Of a DNA stretch of 64,000 bases, positions 19,703 to 29,491 are shown piece after piece. The notes below the pieces were generated by a model. The model did not search any database. It had not been told where the DNA came from and saw only the letters and a program-made list of their open reading frames with translations. The stretch is from the NCBI GenBank assembly GCA_019056435.1, contig CP077641.1, forward strand, positions 744,001 to 808,000, read 5' to 3'. Every line of letters begins with the position of its first letter. Position 1 is the first letter of the stretch. The stretch is from Stutzerimonas stutzeri. Lineage in GTDB: Bacteria > Pseudomonadota > Gammaproteobacteria > Pseudomonadales > Pseudomonadaceae. Position numbers and translations under genes: made by a program.

Positions 19703-20868
19703 TTATGGCCGTGCCGCCACGACAGGCTCAGGAATAAAGCCTTCGGTCGTCAACGTACGAATGACGCCCTGAAGCAGGTAGTTATTCGTGAAGCCCAGTG
19801 TGTACTGACGGGAGTTGGGCTGAATCGGGACCAGCATTCGTCTGTCCACCAACTTCTTGATTTGATAGGTCCGCTGCGGCCCTTTCAGGTCAGGCATCGC
19901 ATCTGCCAAGTCTCCAGACTTCGCCACGCCGCTGTCAGTGTCCAGAAGTCGACGAAGAATTGAGTGCTCCTGCCCGGTGATATGTTCTCTCTCACGAGAG
20001 AAGGCGAGTGCAGGTTGCAGGATTCTGGCTTTAAGGTAGCCATAGTCACACAGGCGATCGAGCTTGCTCAGCTCTGTGAGGATGCCTTGGAGTACGTAGA
20101 TACACCACCGTTCCAGGCCTTGCTGTGTGCCGCGATCAGCCTCGCCCAGCATCTCGTAGTAACGCTCACGATCATTGCAGAACACTGCAGTGGGGTTCAG
20201 CAGTCGACCGCCGGCGGAGACATCGAATCCGTACTTGATGAGCATCAGGTACGTCAACAAACGAACCACCCGGCCATTGCCATTGGCAAAAGGGTGAATC
20301 CATCCGAATCGGTGGTGCGCGAGCGCCACTTTCATAAGGTGGTACTTCTGCGGATCGTGAGCATTGATGAACGCCACCAACTCATCCATGTACCCAGCAA
20401 CTTGCACGGCGTCCGGCGGAAGGTGCTTCGATTGCGCAATGCGGACCTGGGTCGTTCTGAACTGACCGGGATTGCGGTCTCCCTCTCTGTCGAGCCCCCT
20501 ACGGTAATGGCGTGCAATTCTCGAATGAGATGGAGGCTGACGTCGTCTCCTTCCTTGAAATGTTGCTCGATGAAGCTCATGGCTCTCTCGATATTGGAGA
20601 TTTCGCGCAATTGATCGGTAGCCGCGTCATCTCCCTCCATCTTGCTTTCCACGTAGTCAGCGAGGGTTGTGTGGTTGCCTTCAATGCGGGCAGACCCAAG
20701 GCTTTCCAGGATGTGGAAAACGTTCTTGAGCTGGAAGAAAAGGCTTGCTGGAGTCGTACCCGCCAGCCTGTAGCGGCGGAGGTGCTCCAGCTCATTCAAG
20801 ACGTCGACAAGTGGTGAGTCGAAGGCTGGATTGAGGAGACCCAAGTCGTGATGAGTGAAATTCGGCAC
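19703..20868 (-). CDS. Fic-family AMPylator-like protein, with apparent frameshift
   Basis: The combined product is about 388 residues. The N-terminal Fic_N-like domain includes SSRTFHILE-type helices and [15 protein letters not shown]. The Fic core motif is [12 protein letters not shown], with the catalytic His and the phosphate-binding GNGR loop. A winged-helix-like C-terminus has [18 protein letters not shown]. The SARIEGN segment matches the inhibitory motif (S/T)xxxE(G/N) of self-inhibited class II Fic proteins. The frame breaks at a C5 run (20495-20499); one more base restores [15 protein letters not shown]. The GTG at 20868 has GGAG 9 bases before it; an upstream TTG is possible. Flanks are AT-richer than neighbours, suggesting acquisition. 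Confidence 0.8.
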
Positions 20869-21109
20869 GTTGAAAATCTCCGCCCCTCTCAACAATTAAG
20901 TCGACACAATGCCACGCAAGCCCGCAAAAACGCTAGCCGATGTAAAGATTCACTCCACACCATAAGTCAATTCATGCATTCAGCTAACTTAAATTTGAGT
21001 TACGAACCAAGTCCAAGCCGATCCGCTCAGGTCCCGACCAAGTGGAAAACGCTACGCGGTTTTCCACGCTATGGTTCTTGGCCAGATATGAGAAGGTGCC
21101 GCGGCAGGG

Positions 21110-21484
21110 TCACTTCTTCTTGCGAGGCTTCAGATATTTCGTCAGCCCCTGAAACCACATCACCAGCGCCGGATTCCCCTGGATCTGGATGTTCTTGTCC
21201 TGGATCCCCTGCATGAATGCCAGCTGCTTGTTCTTGGCATTCATGGTGGCGAACCCGTAGGCGCTGTCCTTGAACCCAATGGCGAATGCCGGTTCGCTGG
21301 CCGGACCGGCCTGATGGGTCACGCGCTGATCCTTGACGACGTAGTGCCGGGCGACTTTACCGTCGAGCGTATGCAACTGGAACGTCAGGGCCTTGTCACC
21401 GAGTTGCTTCTGGAAGTCAGGGTTGGTGCGGCTAGCCTTGCTCATGAGGCGACCCAGCATCCAGAGAAGAAAGCGAAATTTCAT
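21110..21484 (-). CDS. SCP2-like sterol-carrier-domain conserved protein
   Basis: The 124-residue protein begins with a short hydrophobic N-terminus (MKFRFLLWMLGRLMSKA) and then a compact alpha/beta domain with KALTFQLHTLDGKVARHYVV, FAIGFKDSAYGFATM and IQIQGNPALVMWFQGLTKYL. It ends in a lysine-rich tail. The fold pattern resembles SCP2-type lipid-binding domains found in many Pseudomonas genomes as hypothetical proteins. No enzyme activity is indicated. A GGGA ribosome site precedes the ATG at 21484; upstream in-frame codons are not conserved-looking. Confidence 0.65.
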   Translation of the reverse strand: MKFRFLLWMLGRLMSKASRTNPDFQKQLGDKALTFQLHTLDGKVARHYVVKDQRVTHQAGPASEPAFAIGFKDSAYGFATMNAKNKQLAFMQGIQDKNIQIQGNPALVMWFQGLTKYLKPRKKK

Positions 21485-21595
21485 GCGTTTCCCGAAATTG
21501 TTGAAATTTCGCGCATTGTAGCGGCTCGTTCGATAAATTCTAGCCGCTGAAAGGAACAGCACCCGGAGCCTGGGCGGCCCCGGGGCCACGCGGCA

Positions 21596-21868
21596 TCAGT
21601 TGATGGCGTCTTTCAACATCTTTCCCGGCTTGAAGGCCACGGTGTTGCTGGCCTTGATAGTCACGGGTTCGCCCGTTTGGGGATTCTTTCCAGTGCGGGC
21701 GCCACGATGGCGCTGCAGGAAGGTGCCAAAACCGACCAGGGTCACGCTGTCCTTGCGGTTGAGCGCGTTGGTGATTTCATCGAGAACGGCATTGAGCACA
21801 CGATTGGCCTGATCCTTGGTGAGATCGGCCTTCTCGGCGATGGCGGCTGCGAGTTCCGGTTTGCGCAT
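21596..21868 (-). CDS. hupN: HU-family nucleoid protein (HupN type)
   Basis: The 90-residue DNA-binding protein has the HU fold: MRKPELAAAIAEKADLTKDQ, then TLVGFGTFLQRHRGARTGKNPQTG, where the arm carries the DNA-contacting RxGxNPxTG element, and a C-terminus FKPGKMLKDAIN. The RHRGARTGKN arm differs from HupA and HupB of Pseudomonas and matches what I remember of the third paralogue, HupN. The ATG at 21868 is the family start; the upstream extension of the frame is arginine/alanine-rich non-coding sequence. It lies next to the rubredoxin genes, as in other Pseudomonas. Confidence 0.85.
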   Translation of the reverse strand: MRKPELAAAIAEKADLTKDQANRVLNAVLDEITNALNRKDSVTLVGFGTFLQRHRGARTGKNPQTGEPVTIKASNTVAFKPGKMLKDAIN

Positions 21869-22016
21869 AGGTAGCCTCTGAGACTTTCTTGTTGTTGTGT
21901 CCGCTGTTCTCCGAACAGCATTCCAAAGCGCTGCAGCGGCTCTACGCTGCGGCAGCGCTCTAGCAGAATGGCACGCTGCTAGCACTCGCGCCAGCCCCCG
22001 CCCGCGCTTTGCCGCT

Positions 22017-23216
22017 TCAACCCGGCGACTTTAGCGACAGAACCTGTGGCAGTTCCGCCAACACCGGCGGCAGCTGCTTGTTCAGTGCCAACCGCTGCTG
22101 AACCGCGGCCCCTGTCAGGGCGTAGCCCAGCAAGCGACCGTCAGCAGCCCGGAACTCGGCCTTGAGGTCATTGCCCTCGCCTTCCACACGCCAGACGCCT
22201 TCGCTGCCATCGGCCGGTGGCGAGACCACCAGCGGGCAAACGGGGGTCTTGACCGTGATCGGCATGGGCCCGTAGCTGACCGGCGTCGTCTCGCCGGTCA
22301 GCGTGCGGGCCAGCGCGCGCACCCCGCTCATCAACGGCATGACGTACAGTAGATTGAGGCCTTCGACTTCGGCACAGTCACCGAGCGCATAGACGTGTTC
22401 GGCCGAAGTCTGCAGCTGGCGGTCCACCTCGATGCCTCGATTCACCTTCAACCCCGCGGCCTTGGCGAGTTCGATGCGAGGGCGCAGACCGACGGCGCTG
22501 ACCACCAGATCGCAATCGATTCGCTGGCCGTCAGACAGTAACGCCTGCAGTGCATCGTCCTGCCGCTCGAGCCTCTCCAGCACCGGCCCCAGATGGAAGC
22601 GCGCACCCAGCGACTCCAGCCCGCGCCGAACGGCCGCCGCCGGCTCAGGCGGCAGCAGCGATGGCATGACCTGGTCACAAGGGGCGACCAGCGTCACCTC
22701 ATAGCCACCCTGCAGGAGATCGTTGGCGAATTCGCAGCCGATCAGCCCCGCGCCAAGGATCAGCACCCGCCGCTTTCCGTGCGCGGCCACGCGGAAGCGG
22801 CCGTAATCGAGCAGGTCGTTGATCGGGTAGATCGCATCCTGGGCGTCGCCGGCAACGGGCACGGAGATGGTCTGCGCGCCCCAGGCAATCACCAGGTCGC
22901 GGTAGGCGACCGGCTCGTTGCCGATCCATACGCGGCGGGCATCGGGCTCGAGCCGGGTGACGCGGGTGTGCGTGCGGATCTCGGCGTTGAGCTGAATGGC
23001 CATCTGCCCGGCCGTCATCATGCCCAGCGCGTCTGCGTCCTTGTTCATGGCGAAGCCGGTGGAGAGCATGGGTTTGGAATAGGAGCGGCCATCGTCCGCC
23101 GTGATCAGGAGCAGCGGCGTCTCGCTGTCGAGCTTGCGAAACTCCCGGGCGAGGTTATAGCCCGCCAGCCCTGTGCCGATGATGACCAGCGGCGCCATAT
23201 CGTTCGATGCATTCAT
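22017..23216 (-). CDS. rubB: Rubredoxin-NAD+ reductase
   Basis: The 399-residue flavoprotein has an N-terminal FAD dinucleotide fold ([20 protein letters not shown]), a central NAD-binding fold ([21 protein letters not shown], about residues 147-167) and the second FAD motif [13 protein letters not shown]. These are the features of AlkT/RubB-type rubredoxin reductases. It transfers electrons from NADH to rubredoxin for alkane hydroxylases or oxidative-stress enzymes. The ATG at 23216 follows the rubredoxin stop by one base, so the pair is coupled. Confidence 0.9.
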   Translation of the reverse strand: MNASNDMAPLVIIGTGLAGYNLAREFRKLDSETPLLLITADDGRSYSKPMLSTGFAMNKDADALGMMTAGQMAIQLNAEIRTHTRVTRLEPDARRVWIGNEPVAYRDLVIAWGAQTISVPVAGDAQDAIYPINDLLDYGRFRVAAHGKRRVLILGAGLIGCEFANDLLQGGYEVTLVAPCDQVMPSLLPPEPAAAVRRGLESLGARFHLGPVLERLERQDDALQALLSDGQRIDCDLVVSAVGLRPRIELAKAAGLKVNRGIEVDRQLQTSAEHVYALGDCAEVEGLNLLYVMPLMSGVRALARTLTGETTPVSYGPMPITVKTPVCPLVVSPPADGSEGVWRVEGEGNDLKAEFRAADGRLLGYALTGAAVQQRLALNKQLPPVLAELPQVLSLKSPG

Positions 23217-23217
23217 A

Positions 23218-23385
23218 TCAGCCGATCGCAATCATTTCGAAGTCCATCTTGCCGACGCCACAATCAGGGCAGAGCCAGTCTTCGGGTACGTCTTCCCAAC
23301 GGGTGCCCGGCGCGATGCCTTCGTCCGGCCAGCCTTCGGCCTCGTCGTAGATGAAACCGCATACCACGCATTGCCACTTCTTCAT
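23218..23385 (-). CDS. rubA: Rubredoxin
   Basis: The 55-residue protein has the two CxxCG knuckles of the Fe(Cys)4 site, CVVCG at residues 6-10 and CPDCG at 39-43, plus the family core [18 protein letters not shown]. It carries electrons from the adjacent reductase to terminal acceptors in the cytoplasm. From memory, P. aeruginosa has two tandem rubredoxins at this locus; only one is present here and the sequence upstream of it is non-coding. Confidence 0.95.
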   Translation of the reverse strand: MKKWQCVVCGFIYDEAEGWPDEGIAPGTRWEDVPEDWLCPDCGVGKMDFEMIAIG

Positions 23386-23499
23386 TATTCACCTCGATCA
23401 GTCTCGGTTGCGCTGACGCTATAACAGAACCGCGGAAAGCGCCAAATCGCCCGCTCGGATTAAGGACAACGCCGCGCGCGCTTTTCCTGCACTAAAGGA

Positions 23500-23523
23500 A
23501 ACGGGCGGCCTGGGCCGCCCGTT
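23500..23523 (-). terminator. Intrinsic terminator of glcA
   Basis: A perfect 10-bp GC-rich inverted repeat (AACGGGCGGC, short loop, GCCGCCCGTT) lies 16 bases after the glcA stop. Reading leftward it is followed by TTCCTTTAG, a moderate T tract. It separates the glycolate operon from the rubredoxin genes. Confidence 0.8.
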
Positions 23524-23539
23524 CGGTGTCACAGCGCTA

Positions 23540-25249
23540 TCAGCTTCCGTTGGCGATGCCCACCAGCGGATCGCTGATACCCATCACATAGAAGCCGATC
23601 AGGCCGATGGTGCCGGCCAGTACGAGGTAGTACAGCGTCGGCAGCATGGTCTTGCGCAGCGTGATGCCTTCGCGGCCCAGCAAGCCGACCGTGGCGGAAG
23701 CCGCGACCACGTTGTGGATGGCGATCATGTTGCCCGCCGCCGCGCCGACCGACTGCAGCGCCACCATCAACGCGCCGGACAGCCCCAGCAGCCCCGCGGT
23801 ATTGAGCTGGAACTGCGAGAGCATCAGGTTCGATACGGTGTTGGAACCGGCAATGAAGGCACCCAGCGCGCCCACGGCTGGCGCGAAGAACGGATACACA
23901 CCGCCCACGCTATCAGCGACCAGCTGCGCCATGGCCACCGGCATGGAGACCAGATCCGACCCGTTGACGCCCGAGTTGATCAGGATGCGCACCATCGGGA
24001 TGGTGAAGATCAGCACGAAGCCCGCGCCGAGTAGCGTCTTGCTCGACTCGGAGACCGCCGCGCCCAGTTCCCGCGCGCTCATGCGATGCAGGAAGAACGT
24101 CACCAGCACGACGATGCAGAGGATGCCCCCTGGCAGGTAGAGCGGCTCCAGCGTACCGGAGACGCCCGTCTCGCCGAGGATGTCCCGCCAGCCGAAGCTG
24201 ACCGACATCAACGCCGTCTTCACGCTCGGGAACACGCGGGAGATCACCAGGAAGGCCGCCAGCAGCAAGTACGGCGCCCAGGCCATCGGCACGGAGATCG
24301 GCGTCTTGCCGGCGACGTCCTCGATCTTCATCTCGATCTTGCCCATCCACTCCACCGGCCACTCACTGGCCGGAGCAAAATCCCAGCTGGTCTTGGGCAG
24401 CAGGAAGCCCGCCTTGGCCGCCGGCACCACGATGGCGAGGCCGATCAGGGCGCCGATCATCGACGGGAATTCCGGCCCAAGGAACACGCCAGCCGCCGCA
24501 TAGGGAATCACGAACGCCAGGCCAGTGAAGATGGCGAACGGTGCCATGGCAAGGCCTTCGCTCCAGGAGCGGTTACGGCCGAAGAAGCGGGTCATGATGC
24601 AGATCATGATCAGCGGCATGAGGATGCCGCACAGCGCATGGATGATCGCCACGCGGGAGAAGATCAGGTGGAAGAACACCTCCCAGCTGCTGCCCGCGGC
24701 TGTGAGCTGGCCGCCCAGCGTGGCTTGGTCGAGGCCACCGGCAACACCCACCAGGATTGGCGTACCCACCGCCCCGAAGGACACCGGTGTCGATTGCACC
24801 ATCATCCCCAACACGACCGCCGTCAGCGCCGGGAAGCCCAGTGCGACGAGCAGCGGCGCAGCCACCGCAGCCGGCGTACCGAAGCCCGAAGCCCCTTCGA
24901 TGAAGCAGCCAAACAGCCAGGCCACGATCAACACCTGGACGCGTTTGTCCGGGCTGACGTTGGCGAAGCCGCGACGAATCGAAGCGATACCCCCGGAATG
25001 CTTGAGCGTATTCAGTAGAAGGATGGCGCCGAAGATGATCCAGAGGATCGCGGCGGTGAGAATCAGGCCTTGCAGCGTGGAGGCCAGGACCCGGTTGAAG
25101 GTCATGTCCCAGGCCAGGAGGCCGATCAGTGCAGTGAGTACGAAAACCAGCGGCATTGCGTACTTGGCCGGCCAGCGAAAGCCGATCAGCAGTACCCCCG
25201 CCAGCACCAGCGGCACGAAGGCCAATATGGACAGCAGTGTCTGACTCAT
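23540..25249 (-). CDS. glcA: Glycolate/L-lactate permease (LctP family)
   Basis: The 569-residue inner-membrane protein has about 13 hydrophobic segments and the LctP-family signatures [24 protein letters not shown] (about residues 110-133) and [20 protein letters not shown]. The family imports L-lactate, D-lactate and glycolate by proton symport. It stands at the 3' end of the glc operon, as glcA does in E. coli, so glycolate is the most likely physiological substrate. A 299-base gap with a hairpin and a repeat pair separates it from glcB, so it may also be expressed separately. Confidence 0.88.
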   Translation of the reverse strand: MSQTLLSILAFVPLVLAGVLLIGFRWPAKYAMPLVFVLTALIGLLAWDMTFNRVLASTLQGLILTAAILWIIFGAILLLNTLKHSGGIASIRRGFANVSPDKRVQVLIVAWLFGCFIEGASGFGTPAAVAAPLLVALGFPALTAVVLGMMVQSTPVSFGAVGTPILVGVAGGLDQATLGGQLTAAGSSWEVFFHLIFSRVAIIHALCGILMPLIMICIMTRFFGRNRSWSEGLAMAPFAIFTGLAFVIPYAAAGVFLGPEFPSMIGALIGLAIVVPAAKAGFLLPKTSWDFAPASEWPVEWMGKIEMKIEDVAGKTPISVPMAWAPYLLLAAFLVISRVFPSVKTALMSVSFGWRDILGETGVSGTLEPLYLPGGILCIVVLVTFFLHRMSARELGAAVSESSKTLLGAGFVLIFTIPMVRILINSGVNGSDLVSMPVAMAQLVADSVGGVYPFFAPAVGALGAFIAGSNTVSNLMLSQFQLNTAGLLGLSGALMVALQSVGAAAGNMIAIHNVVAASATVGLLGREGITLRKTMLPTLYYLVLAGTIGLIGFYVMGISDPLVGIANGS

Positions 25250-25382
25250 TGTTGGGTTCCTTGTTTTTTGTTGTGAACCACTTCTATCCGGGTTAGCCCG
25301 GTCCTACGCATTAGCCGACATGGAAACCACATCGACCCGAGAAACTGACCAATGGGTCACATCGGCCGGCCCCTCTTGCTGA

Positions 25383-25413
25383 AAGCCCCGAGCGCTCGAA
25401 GCGCCCGGGGCTT
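25383..25413 (-). terminator. Hairpin between glcB and glcA
   Basis: A 13-position stem with one mismatch (AAGCCCCGAGCGC / GCGCCCGGGGCTT, loop TCGAA). Read leftward, downstream of glcB, the stem is followed by TTTCAGC. It could terminate or attenuate transcription before glcA. Confidence 0.65.
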
Positions 25414-25471
25414 GTCAAATGTTGGCGCTCGTATAACGCCTCAGCCGAATGGGTCCGCCGCTGCCTGGCCG

Positions 25472-25523
25472 GTCGAATAAATTCGACCCTACAACAACCG
25501 CCGTAGGGGCGAATTCATTCGCC
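25472..25523. repeat. Inverted pair of REP-like palindromes (BIME-like)
   Basis: Two related palindromes face each other. The left is GTCGAATAAATTCGAC followed by CCTACA (25472-25493). The right is preceded by CGTAGG and reads GGCGAATTCATTCGCC (25508-25523). Each is a hairpin, and together they can form one long stem because the CCTAC/GTAGG flanks pair. This is the arrangement of Pseudomonas REP elements mobilised by RAYT transposases; no RAYT gene is in the window. It sits 26 bases downstream of the glcB stop. Confidence 0.75.
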
Positions 25524-25548
25524 AGCGTCGGCATGGCGGGAGACCCGC

Positions 25549-27729
25549 TCAACCAACCTGCTGCTTGAAGCGCTGGCGCCAGGCATGCAGCAAGGGCTCG
25601 GTGTAGCCGCTCGGTTGCTCGCGCCCCTTGAAGACCAAGTCGCAGGCCGCCTGGAACGCCGCAGACTGAGCATAGTCGTCCGCCATCGGGCGATAGGCCG
25701 GATCGCCGGCGTTCTGCTGGTCGACCACCTTGGCCATGCGCTCGAGGGTTTCGCGTACCTGGGCCTCGTCGACGACGCCATGGTGCAGCCAGTTGGCCAG
25801 GTGCTGGCTGGAGATGCGCAGCGTGGCGCGATCTTCCATCAGACCGACATCATGGATGTCCGGCACCTTGGAGCACCCGACGCCCTGCTCGACCCAACGC
25901 ACCACGTAACCGAGGATGCCCTGGCAGTTGTTGTCCAGCTCCTGCTGGATCGCCTCGGCGGACCAGTTGCGCTCCGGCGCGACCGGAATGGTCAGCAGAT
26001 CGTCCGTGAGCTTGTCGCGCTCGGCGGCGAGGTCGATCTTCTCCAGCTCGGCCTGCACGGCCTGGACGTCGACCTGGTGGTAATGCAGCGCATGCAGCGT
26101 GGCGCCGGTCGGTGACGGTACCCAGGCGGTGTTGGCGCCGGCCTTGGGGTGGGCGATCTTCTGTTCGAGCATGGCGGCCATCAGGTCCGGCATGGCCCAC
26201 ATGCCCTTGCCGATCTGCGCCTTGCCCCGCAGGCCGCAGTTCAGGCCGACCAGCACGTTGTTGCGCTCGTAGGCCTGGATCCAGGCAGTGCCTTTCATGT
26301 CGCCCTTACGCAGCACGGCGCCGGCTTCCATGCAGGTGTGCATCTCGTCGCCGGTACGGTCGAGGAAGCCGGTGTTGATAAAGGCCACGCGGTTTTTTGC
26401 CGCGCCGATGCAGGCCTTGAGGTTGACGCTGGTGCGGCGCTCCTCGTCCATGATGCCGACCTTGAGCGTGTAACGCGGCAGGCCGATCAGGTCTTCGACG
26501 CGACCGAACAGCTCGTCGGCGAAGGCGACCTCGGCCGGTCCGTGCATTTTCGGTTTGACGATGTACATCGAGCCGGTGCGCGAGTTGCCCTTGCGCTGCT
26601 GGTCGTGCAGAGCGATCAGGCTGGTGACCACGCCGTCCATGATGCCCTCGGGAATCTCGTGGCCCTCGCCATCGATGATCGCCGGGTTGGTCATCAGGTG
26701 ACCGACGTTGCGGATGAACAGCAGCGAACGGCCGTGCAGCTTCAGGTTGGAGCCGTCGGCGGCGGTGTATTCACGATCGGCGTTGAGGCGACGGGTGATG
26801 CGCTTGCCGCCCTTCTCCAGGTCTTCGACCAGATCGCCCTTCATCAGGCCCAGCCAGTTGCGGTAGACCAGGACCTTGTCATCGGCATCGACGGCGGCAG
26901 TAGAGTCTTCGCAGTCCATGATGGTGGTGACAGCTGCTTCCATCAGCAGATCCTTCACGCCGGCCGCATCGGTCTGGCCGATCGGGCTGTTCGGGTCGAT
27001 CTGGATTTCGACGTGCAGGCCGTTGTTCTTCAGCAGCACCGCAGTCGGTTCCACGGCCTCGCCCTGATAGCCGACGAATTTTTCAGGTTGCTTGAGCTCG
27101 GTAACGCTGCCGTTTTCCAGGGTGACCTTGAGCTGGCCGTCCTGCACGCGGTAGCTGACCGAATCGGCGTGGCTGCCCTCGGCCAGCGGGGCGGCCTGGT
27201 CGAGGAAGTTGCGCGCGAAGGCGATGACCTTGGCGCCGCGCACTTCGTTGTAGCCCGGCCCCTTCTGTGCGCCGTTCTCTTCGCTAATGGCGTCGGTGCC
27301 GTAGAGCGCGTCATACAGCGAGCCCCAGCGCGCGTTGGCAGCGTTCAGCGCATAGCGCGCGTTGCCGATGGGCACGACCAGCTGCGGGCCGGCCTGGGTG
27401 GCGATTTCGCTGTCGACGTTGCTGGTGCTGATCTTCACCTCGCCCGGCTCGGGCTGCAGGTAGCCGATGGACTCGAGGAAGCGGCGGTAGGCCGGCATGT
27501 CGGTGATCGGGCCGGGATTGCTGCGGTGCCAGTTGTCCAGCTCGACCTGCAGGCGGTCGCGCTCGGCCAGCAGGGCGCGGTTCTTCGGTGCCAGGTCGTG
27601 AACCAGCTGATCGAAGCCCTTCCAGAAGGCTTCTGCCTCGACGCCGGTGCCCGGCAGAACTTCGTCTTCGATGAAGCGTTGCAGGTTGGCCGCCACTTGC
27701 AGGCGGCCCAGGGTTACGCGCTCGGTCAT
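25549..27729 (-). CDS. glcB: Malate synthase G
   Basis: The 726-residue cytoplasmic enzyme has the length and landmarks of isoform [20 protein letters not shown] at the start, [23 protein letters not shown] near residue 270, [20 protein letters not shown] and the acetyl-CoA site region [18 protein letters not shown]. It condenses glyoxylate with acetyl-CoA to malate, consuming the glyoxylate made by glycolate oxidase GlcDEF. GGAG lies 7 bases before the ATG at 27729. It is cotranscribed with glcG, which ends 19 bases upstream of its start. Confidence 0.97.
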   Translation of the reverse strand: MTERVTLGRLQVAANLQRFIEDEVLPGTGVEAEAFWKGFDQLVHDLAPKNRALLAERDRLQVELDNWHRSNPGPITDMPAYRRFLESIGYLQPEPGEVKISTSNVDSEIATQAGPQLVVPIGNARYALNAANARWGSLYDALYGTDAISEENGAQKGPGYNEVRGAKVIAFARNFLDQAAPLAEGSHADSVSYRVQDGQLKVTLENGSVTELKQPEKFVGYQGEAVEPTAVLLKNNGLHVEIQIDPNSPIGQTDAAGVKDLLMEAAVTTIMDCEDSTAAVDADDKVLVYRNWLGLMKGDLVEDLEKGGKRITRRLNADREYTAADGSNLKLHGRSLLFIRNVGHLMTNPAIIDGEGHEIPEGIMDGVVTSLIALHDQQRKGNSRTGSMYIVKPKMHGPAEVAFADELFGRVEDLIGLPRYTLKVGIMDEERRTSVNLKACIGAAKNRVAFINTGFLDRTGDEMHTCMEAGAVLRKGDMKGTAWIQAYERNNVLVGLNCGLRGKAQIGKGMWAMPDLMAAMLEQKIAHPKAGANTAWVPSPTGATLHALHYHQVDVQAVQAELEKIDLAAERDKLTDDLLTIPVAPERNWSAEAIQQELDNNCQGILGYVVRWVEQGVGCSKVPDIHDVGLMEDRATLRISSQHLANWLHHGVVDEAQVRETLERMAKVVDQQNAGDPAYRPMADDYAQSAAFQAACDLVFKGREQPSGYTEPLLHAWRQRFKQQVG

Positions 27730-27748
27730 GTCTTTCTCCTTCTCCGAA

Positions 27749-28153
27749 TCAGTTGGCGACAGCGGCAACGCCGGCCTTGGCGACCTGTGCATCCTGAGCG
27801 GCGGTCACGCCGGAGACACCGACCGAACCGATCACCTGCCCGTCGACGATCACCGGCACGCCACCTTCCAGCGAGCAGACCACCGGGGCGGACAGGAAAG
27901 CGTTGCGCCCGCCGTTGACCATGTCTTCGTAGCCCTTGGTTTCGCGACGCCCCACCGCGGCGCTGCGCGCCTTTTCGGTGGCGATGTAGGAGGCGATCGG
28001 CGCACAGCCGTCCAGACGTTCCAGCGCCAGCGGGTGGCCGCCGTCGTCGGCGACCACGATGGTCACGGCCCAGCCGTTGTTCTGCGCTTCGCTGCGCGCG
28101 GCGGCCAGGATGGCGGTCACTTCGGTCTGGCTGAGTACGGCTTTGGTTTTCAT
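27749..28153 (-). CDS. glcG: GlcG/HbpS-family (DUF336) heme-binding-like protein
   Basis: The 134-residue protein has the DUF336 fold: [26 protein letters not shown], then the helix region [23 protein letters not shown], and the closing [20 protein letters not shown]. Homologues include HbpS, which binds haem in Streptomyces, and GlcG of the E. coli glycolate operon, whose role is undefined. No signal peptide is present, so it is cytoplasmic here. It lies between glcF and glcB. A related paralogue occurs at 35454-35891. Confidence 0.9.
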   Translation of the reverse strand: MKTKAVLSQTEVTAILAAARSEAQNNGWAVTIVVADDGGHPLALERLDGCAPIASYIATEKARSAAVGRRETKGYEDMVNGGRNAFLSAPVVCSLEGGVPVIVDGQVIGSVGVSGVTAAQDAQVAKAGVAAVAN

Positions 28154-28265
28154 CTCGGTCTCCTGTCTTCGTATTCGGTTGTTCATCGGGACGGCCGGGC
28201 ATAGGTGCCGACCGCTGTCCCCTCACCCAGCCCTCGGGGGAGAGGGTCGGGTCAGGGCGTTCGGC

Positions 28266-29483
28266 TCACGCCATCGCCTCCTCGACGATCTCGATCCAGT
28301 GCCGCACCGGCGTGCGACCGGCGCCGTCGAGGTGCGTCTGGCAACCGATGTTGGCGGTGACGATCACTTCCGGCTTGCCGCTTTCCAGCGCGTTGAGCTT
28401 GTTGTCACGCAGCTGCTTCGACAGCACCGGCTGGGTGATCGAATAGCTGCCCGCCGAACCGCAGCACAGATGCGCATCCGGCACCGCGGTGAGCTGGAAG
28501 CCCAGCCGGGTAAGCACGTCTTCGACCGCGCCGCCGAGCTTCTGTGCGTGCTGCAGCGTACAGGGACAATGGAACGCCATACGCTTGTCCGCCTTGACCC
28601 CGAGTCGCTCGAGATCGGCGCTGCGCATCACCTCTACCAGGTCCTTGGCCAGCGCGCTGACACGGGCAGCCTTGCTCGCGTAGGCCGGGTCGCCCTTGAG
28701 CAGATGGCCGTATTCCTTGATGAAGGCACCGCAACCACTGGCGGTCTGCACGATGGCTTCGGCACCGCCTTCGATGGCTGGCCACCAGGCGTCGATGTTG
28801 CGGCGCGCGCGGTCGAGGCCGGCTTGCTGGGCGTTCAGGTGGTAGTCCACCGCACCGCAGCAACCAGCTTCACGGGCTGTCGTCACGCTGATGCCGAGGC
28901 GGTCGAGCACGCGAGCCGTGGCGGCGTTGGTGTTAGGCGACAGACTTGGCTGCACGCAACCTTCGAGGATCAGCACACGACGGGCATGCAACACCTGCGG
29001 CCGAGGCTTGGCCGGGGTGACCTGGCGCGGCATGTGCGACCGCAGCGTGGCCGGCATCAGCGGACGCAGCGCGTTGCCGGTGCTGAGCAGGCTCTTGAAC
29101 AGTCCCGGACGCGGAATCACGGTGCGCAAGCCGGTGCGCAGCAGCCGCTCGCCCGTCGAGCGCGGCACCTGCTGTTCCATGAAGTCGCGCCCGATATCCA
29201 GCAGGTTGTGGTACTTCACGCCGGAGGGGCAGGTGGTTTCGCAGTTGCGGCAGGTCAGGCAGCGGTCGAGGTGGGTCTGGGTGGCCTCGGTGACTTCGCC
29301 CCCTTCGAGCATCTGCTTCATCAGGTAGATGCGCCCGCGCGGGCCATCCAGCTCGTCGCCGAGCAATTGATAGGTCGGGCAGGTGGCGTTGCAGAAGCCG
29401 CAGTGCACGCAGGAGCGCAGGATGCTTTCGGCTTCCTCGGCACGCGGCAGTTTCTTCGCGGCTTCGCTGAGATTCGTTTGCAT
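28266..29483 (-). CDS. glcF: Glycolate oxidase iron-sulfur subunit
   Basis: The 405-residue protein has two 4Fe-4S motifs near the N-terminus, CVHCGFCNATCP and CLTCRNCETTCP. Two cysteine-rich CCG domains follow, with CCGAVDYH and CCGSAGSYS. This is the GlcF/LutA-type electron-transfer subunit that links the flavin subunits GlcD and GlcE to the quinone pool at the inner membrane. It follows glcE by 8 bases. The 112-base gap before glcG contains no clear signal. Confidence 0.95.
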   Translation of the reverse strand: MQTNLSEAAKKLPRAEEAESILRSCVHCGFCNATCPTYQLLGDELDGPRGRIYLMKQMLEGGEVTEATQTHLDRCLTCRNCETTCPSGVKYHNLLDIGRDFMEQQVPRSTGERLLRTGLRTVIPRPGLFKSLLSTGNALRPLMPATLRSHMPRQVTPAKPRPQVLHARRVLILEGCVQPSLSPNTNAATARVLDRLGISVTTAREAGCCGAVDYHLNAQQAGLDRARRNIDAWWPAIEGGAEAIVQTASGCGAFIKEYGHLLKGDPAYASKAARVSALAKDLVEVMRSADLERLGVKADKRMAFHCPCTLQHAQKLGGAVEDVLTRLGFQLTAVPDAHLCCGSAGSYSITQPVLSKQLRDNKLNALESGKPEVIVTANIGCQTHLDGAGRTPVRHWIEIVEEAMA

Positions 29484-29491
29484 GGTTAGAA

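Noticed and set aside
19703-20868. Fic toxin-antitoxin pair
   Set aside because: No separate small antitoxin gene is adjacent; the inhibitory-type motif is inside the same protein.
26149-27918. Long open frame antisense to malate synthase G
   Set aside because: It is the complement of a confidently identified enzyme and has an unstructured, Val/Ala/His-rich translation.
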